Both the position numbers and the translations under genes were made by a program. A model generated the notes under the pieces. It saw only the letters and a list, made by a program, of their open reading frames with translations, made no database searches and had not been told where the DNA came from. DNA of 64,000 nucleotides from Hydractinia symbiolongicarpus. Taxonomy: Eukaryota; Cnidaria; Hydrozoa; Anthoathecata; Hydractiniidae. The DNA lies in the NCBI RefSeq assembly GCF_029227915.1, contig NC_079879.1, forward strand, positions 8,742,001 to 8,806,000, given 5' to 3'. Below are positions 11,594 through 21,177 of this stretch, piece by piece (positions within the stretch are counted from its first letter, which is position 1; each line of letters starts with the position of its first letter).

Positions 11594-11643
11594 TTACCTG
11601 ATATATTATCTATATTTTCTAATATAGATAATATATCAGGTAA
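11594..11643. repeat. perfect inverted repeat, 23-bp arms and TTCT loop
   Basis: The left arm TTACCTGATATATTATCTA plus TATT is perfectly complementary to 11621-11643, with a four-base loop. It lies between METTL21A and DEPTOR. It could be a small fold-back element or could form a cruciform or RNA hairpin in the METTL21A 3' region. Confidence 0.85.
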
Positions 11644-12014
11644 GTTCTAAGGTAAGTTGTGGTGTGACATGTTTTGATTTTGCATCAAAAATAAGGGACA
11701 TGTGCATGCATCAGTACAGGCAAAAAATATAAACAACAGACCACAACAATCAAAGATTTCAAGTGAAAGAAAGACTGACATTAAAGTTACATACTTTAGC
11801 GTCATTCTGCTCTTTGTCAGAGAAGATAATAGATAATTCCAATTTTTTCTCAATCCTATTTTTCTGCAAATCTATAAGTTAGCGTAAATAGCCATTTTAG
11901 CCTATGCAGTACATCTTTTCTTCTGAGAATCTTCATGTATATACCAAACTTTGCAAACATTCGCAATTCATCCATTGCTTCATTTTTTACAGTCAAAAAT
12001 AATGCAAGGAAAGT

Positions 12015-15000
12015 ATGTCTTCTCCATCAAAAGAGGAAATTCTTATAATTGGAGAGATTCTTCGATTGAAGCTACACCAAGATCCTTCTTTGATTAAGGA
12101 TAGAAGGTACCGCCTCAGAACTTATACATGTTGCTTTGTTGGAAGAGAGGTTGTGGAGTGGCTGGTTAAGAGTGGTGAAGCATTGCACCATACAAATGCT
12201 GTAGGCTGTATGCGCATGTTACAAGAAAATGATATTTTACATCATGGTTAGCAGCCTTGTGTTTAAAATGTTATTATTGGACATGTTCATAAATAATAGG
12301 CTATTTTGTATTTTTAACTATGTGTTATTATTAAGTCGTAGTAAGAAGTAGCAAATCTTTTTCCTTCACTTTTTTCTTTGCCAAGATATTCTCCTTTCTG
12401 GTGATACTACGTATATGTAACATGAGAATCTTAATTCTTTTACTCAAAAATGATATAAAGGTAAAAAACAAAAAAATTATACAAATAGTCTCTGTGTTCT
12501 CTATAGTCTCTATATTCTCCTCTACCTGTTTGTAAAGTATATGGGGAAAAGGGCTTAGGGAACCCAAGTACTGATTTTCATATGGTCTTTTAATGATAAC
12601 AAAGTAAGTGAATTTAAGAGTCCTAAAAATTATTTTAATTATGATTTTAAGAACATATTTGTTTTGAACAGACTTAAACTTATTTAAACCAAATATTTAG
12701 TGCTACTATTTTCATGAAACCCAAAAAAATATTTTATGTTGTTCCAGGCATTAAAATACTTGGCCACACCAAATTTTATGAAAAATCTTTGCTATCTTCC
12801 CATTTATTCACATTTTTCTATTTCAAGACATTTTTTCAATGTCCAAAGGGGGCTAACTATTTATGAACTTGTTCTATTAAGGTGGATCCACAATTATTAG
12901 CTGTAGTCATTTGAATAAGGAGTATACAAAAAAATCTATACACAGCGCAAAAAATAAAATGCACATAATTTTTAGTGTAGTACCACCAGTTAGTTACTTT
13001 ACTCCATTTCAGCACATTTCAGAACATTCCAGCACAATTCTTTATTTATTTTCTCTATTATAATAGCTGTCGACTGTCTGTTTGTCTATCTGTTATGGAA
13101 ACACAAAATGCGATATATAAAGGACAGGCGACCCCATGGATTTTGCCACAAGTTGAGAACTAGTACTCAATGTTATACTCAATAATAATGAGATATTTAA
13201 TGTTTACGTTAAATTTTACACCCAAAAAGGTGAACTTTTCTTTCTCATCAACTTTGTTTTCATTTCGAAATTCTAAACCTTGTTTGTATTTTGAAATCTG
13301 ATTGGTTGATAAATTCCAATTCGCCGTTGTAATGGAGCTTATTCTCAGTACTGCAATGAATGTTGAAAGGAAAATTAAGTAAATGCTGAAAATAAAATTG
13401 TACATGTGTATATTCATGGTCACTTATTCGTACGACTACAGCAAATTAAGTGTGAACCCACCTTTAGTAAAACATTGTTTTGCTGTTTGTCTCTCTATGT
13501 ATCTTTTATGATTGGACTTTATAATATCTTATACACTAGGTTATTGCAAGGGCTGTTTCGTTACAAAAATATATTTTTTTAATATATTCCTGTTTGCCTA
13601 ACGATATATTATATATATCTTCGATTTTTTAGATATAAATTCTGTCATGTGTTTCGTAAAAATACACATGTCAAATGTCTTAAACTTTGATTTGCTGCAT
13701 TGTCAATTTTTTTTTAAGTTTGGATTTCTTGGCATGTGTGATTGATTTAGCATGCCTATTTCTCCTTTTAAAAGCCTTTCAAATTCTTACTAAATTAAAA
13801 TCATAACTTACAACATTGAAGATATCATAGTAAAATCAAATTAATGTTGAATTTTATCCATTGGTATAAAATTTTGTGAATTAAGAATTTTTGCACAGGA
13901 TTTTTAAATCCCCATTACCTATTTTTAAACCTTTTGGAGGCTGTCTGCTTTTACAAAAGGGCAAAGAAGAATTTTACCATCATGTGATTATTTTTTCTAA
14001 CCTTAAGTTTGTCAGAATTCCGGTTTGAGTTGTGTATTTAAATCATTTTTACTGGATTTCTTAACATTTCATCAAAAAATCAAAAAAAGTTTTACTACTA
14101 CGCTGTTTACTTCATTCATGTTGAATTTCAATTGACAGTGTTGATGTTAGTATATATTTATTGCTTCGTTATCTTTTAGTTTGTGATGACCACATTTTCA
14201 AGAATGAATATTTGTTCTATCGATTTCGAATAGACGATGGAACCTTTTTTGTCGACACTGAGTTTGAAAGTTATCATCAAGCTATAATGATCCACCAAAG
14301 GTTCGTATGGTTGTGAAAAACTCGAAATAGTTGTTGTTTATTGTACAGTAAAACTATTTCTGGTGGCAAGCAAATTAGGTCTGAATTTTAATTCACGTCA
14401 ACATTCAGTACTCACCAAAGTGAATGCTGACGTGTTAACAAAGCAAGTAGGCAAACAACATGTTATTAGCAATATTTGTAAAATTTGGATTATAGAAAGC
14501 CTGCTTATACATAGGTGTATACTGTATAGTAAATATATTTTTGGGAAAATATTTGCAATGCTTTTCATAAGTGTAATATATTATATGATGATCATTCATT
14601 CAAAGCAACATTCTATTTCATTGTTTACTTCATGTCTTTTTTTAGAATACTGGGTGATAGTGAAAACGCTGTTATGAGAACACATGAAGTAGACCCTGGG
14701 ACGTGTCTGGAAAATTGTTTTATGTCTTCAGAATTTATAACATGGCTCGTTTTTAATGATGTCGTCCGGGATAGATATGCTGGTGTAACTCTTGGTCAGC
14801 AATTTCTAGATATACTCGTCATAAAGCCAGGTTTGTTGGGTTAGCTATGTTATGATTTAACAAGTTTTGAAATTTCAAGTCAAAGGTTGGGTTTTTTTTA
14901 ATAAATTCCAAATCGTATATTAACCTTCTAATGCTATTTCACAGCACACCCAGTAACGTTTCATCAAAGAAAACTTTACACACTTTACGTTAAACAAGTT

Positions 15001-16761
15001 CAATATATAAAAACACAAGTAATAATCCATATAATAGCTGTTTATTTTTGTCAGTAAAGTATTAGACCTCGCAAACACTCAATACTTTTTACTCCAGCAA
15101 TTCCCTTAAAAACTGTTAGTATAGGCGTGTATAAAACATTTGCGTTAATTAATCCCCGTTAACAGATGGCTTAAGTAAAAACCCCCTTTTTTTTTTGGTT
15201 CTAGTGTTGAGTGATTCTGTTGAATTTTTCGATGATGCAACAATCTATAAATTTTTGTTTGATCTTGACCATTTGATCCCGTTATACAAGTCCCTTAATG
15301 TTGGTGAAGATGACAACAAAAGTATTGATGATTCTGTTAAACGGCTAAGTATTGGTCCGAATCTGCCAAAGAAATGCTTGACTAATTTATGGAAAGGTAC
15401 CATTTAGTAGTATATGATGTGAATACGTATATGTACTAAAGCGGAAGAAACGATTTGACAAATTTCAATTCACAAATATTATAAGTGTTTTAATTAAATT
15501 TCGTTTTTTTTTTCTTTCGTTTTTATTTACTAAGGACTTTGAGGACCATGTTAACCATGGATTGTAGTTGTGAGTTTTCAGATACTATTTATTTGATAGC
15601 CCTCGTTTTAATAATTTATTTATTTTTTATTTTTTCGCCGTGAGTAAACCCTGATCCAAATGAAAACATTTAACTTCACAAATTTTTCACACAAATTTTT
15701 CGATTTTTTAACACTGTTCTTTATTCTTTCGATGTCAGTGATTATGTATTTAGTTTTCGTGCTATAATAATTTAGGACAGCAGGAAGAAATAGTAGAACC
15801 AAAAATTGCGAAGAATTTGGATATGAATGATAACAATGATGAGATCATCCCTCACCTGAAGCCGGGTTTGTTTAGTTCTAAATCTTTTTTTGTAAATATG
15901 TAGAGGGTAAAACATAATTTGAGATAAATTTTGTTTATTGTGTTTTTTTTGTAGTCGTTCTTCGTGAAGTAACGGTAGCCGAATTGATGAATAAAGAAAG
16001 TCCTTATTATTGGAAGAACATTCGGGTATGTGTTTTTTTATGGGTTTTTTAATTTCCCAAAATCTTCTTATAAACTTGCCTTTACATAACTTGATTTTTC
16101 TCATGGTTTTTCCTTCTTAGATTACTAGCGATTCTGTTGGTTTTGGTTTTGTTATACGAGGTGATGGACCATGTTACGTGCAAGCGGTTGATCCGACAGG
16201 CCCAGCATCTGCAGCAGGATTGAAGGTTAGCTTTTTGTATCGCTAACAATTCATTTGGCTTATATAGAAAATCAGGAATTAGAACTGTTGTCGGTTACAG
16301 CGTCGTAGAGAAATTCCATTTAAGCCTGTGCATTCTCGAAATTTTCGAAAAGTCAATCAACCTAATTTCCTTTTGACTGTATTCTAGTGTGTAAGTGTGT
16401 ATGTGAATATTCGTTTAATGTGTCTTTTAAAGCATCAATTCTGGAGACTTGCATGTAAAATTTCTGCTAAAATCTCCTAAAATTAATGATTGTTACTTTT
16501 ATATATCCACAAAAGATTTTTTTTCAGATTACAAAATTTTTGGTTAAAGATTAGTAACTTAAATATTTGTATTGATTGAATTTTTGACGAGTTTTTTATC
16601 GGATCTCACGTAGCTGGATTTTTTTTCAGGTTCGTATGTATATTTATTCTGTGAATGGGAAGAAAGTATTGGAGATGAAACACACAGAGGTGGCAGATGA
16701 AATCATGAAAGGTAAAATGGTTGATTTGGTAGTGTTACAACATTTTCGAATCAGCAATTGA
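12015..16761 (+). CDS. DEPTOR: DEPTOR orthologue: two DEP domains and a PDZ domain
   Basis: Eight coding exons: 12015-12246, 14180-14300, 14646-14830, 15205-15396, 15776-15865, 15955-16025, 16121-16225 and 16630-16761. All have GT/AG borders with matching phases, giving 375 residues (human about 409). DEP1 spans about residues 10-105 (LIKDRRYRLRTY, CFVGREVVEWLV, CDDH and YRFRIDDGTF). DEP2 is about 125-215 (CFMSSEFITWLV, ATIYKFLFDL). The PDZ domain is about 275-370 (SVGFGFVIRGDGPCYVQAV, GPASAAGLK). DEPTOR binds mTOR through its C-terminal part and inhibits mTORC1 and mTORC2. Exon 8 reads through a possible GTAAAA donor to a stop, completing the last PDZ strand. The DEP-PDZ linker is short and acidic and shows no SSGYFS-like degron. 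Intron 1 carries a decayed Helitron. Confidence 0.92.
13054..13163 (+). mobile_element. decayed short Helitron-like copy (intron 1 of DEPTOR)
   Basis: Diverged relative of the elements at 24236 and 61282, in opposite orientation to them. It keeps TATTATAATAG at the left, GACTGTCTGTTTGTCTATCTG, ATATATAAAGGACAGGCGACC, a damaged CCATGGATTTTGCC hairpin and the terminal CTAG followed by T. Its left boundary is uncertain. Confidence 0.55.
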
Positions 16762-18251
16762 GTATTTTTGTTTTACAATAGTTTATGATAAGAAACCTTT
16801 TATTTATTGATTTATCTTGTGTTTAACCCAATCTAATTTTGGTCATTATTGGTTCAAAGTCAACGTTGTGAAAACAAAAAGAAACCTTTTTTACGTACAT
16901 TGTAAAGCTGACAGGATAAAAGTTTGCATTTCCTTTGAAAAATCGATCACAAAAAGGCTGGTTAAAAGCGTGACGGGGAAGATTTAAACAATTTAGTTTT
17001 TATGGTAAAACTCTTATCTCTTATTTAAAAGTTTGTTTATCCTCATCGTACATCTTCAAACGGAAATCAAAATCTATGATTTAATATATATTTATATATA
17101 AATGTATCTGTCGGATTCTTTGAGTTTATTTTTTTCACGTTAGTTTTTTTTTAAAAAAAATTGCAAGATCTGACGCTTGTATGTTGTGTATACGTGGTCA
17201 GACTTACATTGTATATTTCGCATGGTTGTTGTGGCCATGCAGCCCTTGTTACATATATAAAGAATTATCATATATTATTGTTATATGCTATTATATATTA
17301 TTATATTACAAATTATATATTAAAAATAATAAAATGAAAGGACGAGTTTTTTTCTCGTTCAGTTTATGTTTGTTTTTAATTCAGTTCTTGTGTTCGATGT
17401 ATATCGATTGTCTTTCCTTCAAGTGTTAACATACGGCGCCCCATTAAAAAAAAACACGTAACTTTTTGTTATATTAGCTTGTCTTTTTTAGGCTTATTTT
17501 CGTGTTTATATATATAGGTACGCATTTTTATATTTGCATTTTATATTGTTGTTTTTTGAGTTCGATTGGTGATATTATATTTCCGAACCTATATATCAAA
17601 TATTTAGGCTCTTGTAGTTTTAGATTACTGCGTCTTTATAAATTATTACACATTTGTAGATTTTGATAATGTTTTGTTATCGTTAAGAAAGGTATCAAAA
17701 TAAATTTAGCATGTTTTTACCACGGGTTTGTAAAGAAGAATTTTTCCCGATAAATTTTTTAGCTAGCTACAACTTGTCTACATTTACTTTATATATATGG
17801 AAGGTTCCACAAAACTAGAATAAACCATAGAGATATAAATGAACAAGATAGCTGACATTTTATCAACAAAACACTATTTATTAACCCGATTTTTATTAGC
17901 TACATCTCAAGAATTTTTTTTTTCAGCTTTCTTTATATATATTTTGATTATCTAAAGACAAATATTTACAATAGTTATGAATTAATTTAAATTGACTATA
18001 GAAAGATAAAAAGATAAAAAATATTGATGATATTGAAAAAACTGCAAATTTGCCATGAAATGGAACGATGGAAGCTCTCAAATAAATGAGGAATTTGTCA
18101 CAAAGACCGGTATTAACTACCATAAAACACAATCTCTATTTGCGAAGCATTTCAGACACGAAAGTATATACAAAACACAAAGCTAGGTCACATTCCATTA
18201 AACTTACAAGTTCTTTCATAAAGTTATTAACATGAATGGTAACATAGTTTG
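16762..18251. other. intergenic stretch after DEPTOR
   Basis: Very AT-rich sequence with no supported gene or element. An 82-codon open frame near 17181-17429 has no similarity and is probably chance. Confidence 0.4.
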
Positions 18252-18596
18252 CTATACTGAAATGTTGTCTGTGTAAATAATATGTAAACAAAGTTTGTGG
18301 ATGGTATTGATGCGATCATTTGTGACAAGTCCACAGAACATCCATATCAAAGGACATTGGGAGAACTGAGAAAGAATGAAAGTATTAAACAGCACTCTTC
18401 TTCTTTTGTGAAATATATACGAAAAGATCCTTTGAAGAACATTTACTCTCTTACTGGCCTTGATACAAATGTTCTTAAAAAGAGAGGTAAAATTTAGTTC
18501 TGTACTAAACGAGATTGCACCATAGACAAACGTTTGACCTGTAAACGATATAAATTTATTGATATAAATTAATATTTTCTTATTTTTTTTTTTCAT
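18252..18596 (-). pseudogene. LINE reverse-transcriptase C-terminal fragment
   Basis: The minus-strand translation includes TFILSQFSQCPLIWMFCG followed by TNDRINTIHKLCLHIIY. This is the conserved region just after the reverse-transcriptase core of non-LTR retrotransposons (pattern SQFxYCPLxWM...NxRINxxHExxLRxxY). Only about 110 codons remain, with no endonuclease or polymerase motifs, so it is a dead 5'-truncated or deleted copy. Confidence 0.7.
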
Positions 18597-18940
18597 TCTT
18601 TTTGTTGGGTTTGTTTCATTTTTGCACCAACATGATACGCCACGACAAGGCGAATCCTAAATCACGCAACGAAAAATAAAATGCCAGCACGAAAAGTGAA
18701 AATCCACTACGAAAAGGCAAAAACCATTCGACGAAAAGCATCTTCCTAATCTCCAGGTTTTCTTGGTCCCTGAGCCGTTTTTTCGGAGAGGTTATCAAGA
18801 AGGCAAAATACCTTGAGAACGACGTTGACCTTATATGAATTTTATGAAATATAATACCTTATTCAACAACTACTCTACTCACAAATGTTAAGGGACCTAA
18901 GAAGCAAGATCATGGGTTATCTACAACGGAGTCGTCCCAT

Positions 18941-18980
18941 TATCATCCCCAGATCTCTTCTCAAAGAGCTCTGGGGATAA
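18941..18980. repeat. short fold-back repeat of the CCCAGAGCTCTT family
   Basis: ATCATCCCCAGATCTCTT is mirrored by AAGAGCTCTGGGGATAAG. This is the smallest of many fold-back copies in the window that share a TCGTYCCCAGRGCTCTT-like end. Confidence 0.6.
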
Positions 18981-19194
18981 GAATTAACTCGTCCATAATT
19001 GTTCGTAAAAACCTGTCTTATAAAAATCACGCGAAAAAACCATGTATAAATTAACACAAATATTAAAACTGCAAACAAATTTGTAAGTGATAAGAAACTG
19101 ACAAAGGCCGTTGAACACAAAATATTTTTTAAAAAAGATTTTATTTGCTTTTCTTGTGCTTTTAGTAGTATTTTTATGACATTTTTACCTGCCC

Positions 19195-19275
19195 AAAGAT
19201 CTGATACTCTTCTGAATCCGAGAAATGAATTGAAAGATGTTTCTATAAATGTTGATTACAAATGTCAACAAAATT
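19195..19275 (+). repeat. dispersed repeat, copy 1
   Basis: The run from CAAAGATCTG through GAATCCGAGAAATGAATTG and TTCTATAAATGTTG resembles 21950-22030 in the same orientation, with several substitutions. The family is not identified. Confidence 0.5.
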
Positions 19276-20165
19276 GGCCTCCTGAACTAACGTTCTACCC
19301 TCAACCTTAAAATATTTCTTTTTGAGTGGAAGCAAGAACGGCAATTTTATTTTTGGTGATTTACACTAAGCACGTGCGCATTAAAAAAATTGTGGTAGAT
19401 GGGCACGTCCTTGTTCCGTGAGGTGTCCTGTATTATTAAGCACGAGACGCATAATGAAGGCCGAAAAAATTGTTAAAAACAAACTCGGAACATGATGCAC
19501 AGGCTCCCAACTTTTTTTGACCATTACCGTGACAAATGCGCTCAACCAACACACCTGTCAACTGTTTAAATAAAATGTAGCCTTGATTTCACCATTTTAC
19601 GATATGTCTAAAGTCAGAAAATTTCACCCACTCAAAATCATCTTCATATCAAAAAACGCTACAGGCCCTGGGTTCGAGGTTGACTCAAAATGACATTCTG
19701 ACCTAAATTACGAAACATTTGGCGGTTTGACAAAAAATCCCGCCAAAATTAATTTTCTTTGCTCTTTACCAAATAAAAAAACTCGCCAAAAATAATTATT
19801 TTTCGCTTTCCATGAATTTGAAAAATCTAATTGATAAGAAAATGGGATTTTTATAAAAACGTTTTTGAACAACGACTGACTTTCTTTTTACCAAAGTTCA
19901 AGGTTGTTATTGTAAAATAATAATGCTGTTTATGCCCGGTTCAAAAAGAAAATTCAAAATGAAAAATCAACTTTCATGTAACTTTTTCCAAACAAGCAAC
20001 TGCCAAATTAAATTCCCGCCAAAATTACCTATTCTTAACTCTCTGCGAAACTTACTACTTTTCGTTATATCCGCCAAATTAAATTCCGTCATCCGTCAAT
20101 TTATTTCCACTAAATTTTCTTCTCACTAACACTTCCTCCTTTTAGACCTTTTCCTTTGCCGTGAC
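19276..20165. other. non-coding stretch with decayed CGCCAAAATTAATT motifs
   Basis: No gene is seen. Phrases like CCGCCAAAATTAATTTTC and CGCCAAATTAAATTCC recur around 19730-20080, probably remains of a small DNA transposon whose ends I cannot define. Confidence 0.4.
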
Positions 20166-20167
20166 TA

Positions 20168-20967
20168 CCTTAAAGGAAGAAATTATTTGCGGAAGAAATT
20201 TGTGCGGAATTTATTTTTGCAGATGTGTGACCCAAAAATGGCATATTTTGCGGAATAAATTTTTGCGAATGCAAGAAGTAAATCAAAAGTCGGGAAAAAT
20301 CTAATTTAGTACCTAAAGTGTATGAAAAACATCCGATGTATGGAATATCATCTCTCTATTTTTCATCAAAATATCGTAAAAAGAATACTAAGCTGTAACA
20401 AATGTAAGATCAAATATCGTCACTGAAAACATAGAAAATATTTCTTCATGGACCGTCCTCCACAGACCACTCCTCTTTGTCACTATCATCTTCGTCATTG
20501 TAAGTTACAAAACTTGCCATCTCTACAGGATCAACGGTTTGTTGTCCAATCAGCAATGAAGCAACCCTTTTTCTATAGCTTTTGTGATGCCAGATGCTTT
20601 TCATCCATAATGCCTTGACCTTTCCGAGAGCTTGATAATCATCAAGCTCCACAATCCATTTTGATTGTAAAGGTTTCAGAATCGACAGTGTCAACTTTTA
20701 GGCAAAAACCGCAAAAAGAGGCCTTTAAATGTAAAGCGAAGATAACAGATCGATTCTATGCGCATTAAGAATTTCGAAAAATTTGCGGAATTTTTTTTTG
20801 CGGATGAAAAATTTCAAACATTTTGCGGAATTTATTTTTGCGGATGACCAAAGTTTCTTCACTTCTGCGGAATTAATTTTTGCAGATTTGGGCAAAATCC
20901 GCAAAAACTAATTCCGCAAAAAAGAGTTCCGCACAAATTTTTTCCGCAAATAATTCTTCTCTTAAGG
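20168..20967. mobile_element. 800-bp DNA transposon, TA-flanked, possibly pogo-like
   Basis: The left end CCTTAAAGGAAGAAATTATT continues as TGCGGAAGAAATTTGTGCGG. The right end, reverse-complemented, begins CCTTAAGAGAAGAATTATT and continues TGCGGAAAAAATTTGTGCGG. The inverted repeats are about 42 bases with a one-base gap. TA flanks both ends (20166-20167 and 20968-20969), as in Tc1/mariner/pogo elements. Further TTTTTGCGG copies lie inside. The interior minus-strand frame 20446-20694 is annotated separately. Confidence 0.75.
20446..20694 (-). pseudogene. 82-codon remnant, possibly of a pogo/CENP-B-type transposase
   Basis: This frame lies wholly inside the TA-flanked transposon. Its start, MTLSILKPLQSKWIVELDDY, resembles the LKPLHAxWIVxxYxH stretch near the end of pogo-family DDE transposases, and the C terminus is acidic (NDEDDSDKEEW). 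Catalytic Asp residues are absent, so it cannot be an active transposase. The resemblance is short and from memory; the frame may be only a relic. Confidence 0.4.
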
Positions 20968-21177
20968 TACATATCCGACTCTGCTGGTAAAATTCATGTA
21001 TTTCTATAGAGGCTTTATACATTTTCTTATGGTTAAACTTAAAGTGCTCTAGGGATAAAAATAGACCTTATAGGGAAATTTACAATCTTGATTTTTTATC
21101 CAATTAAATTCTTACAAATAAAACGCCCGCGAAAGATTTTCTGTACAGATTCGAACGAAAACGTTGAGTTTGGAAAC

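Noticed and set aside
16861-16986. Extra terminal DEPTOR exon after a GTAAAA donor at 16712
   Set aside because: Reading straight through exon 8 gives MKGKMVDLVVLQ and a stop, which completes the PDZ fold; the alternative exon has a weak acceptor and no PDZ similarity.
18297-18497. Plus-strand 66-codon frame MDGIDAIICDKSTEHP
   Set aside because: It is antisense to the LINE reverse-transcriptase fragment, which has clear motifs.
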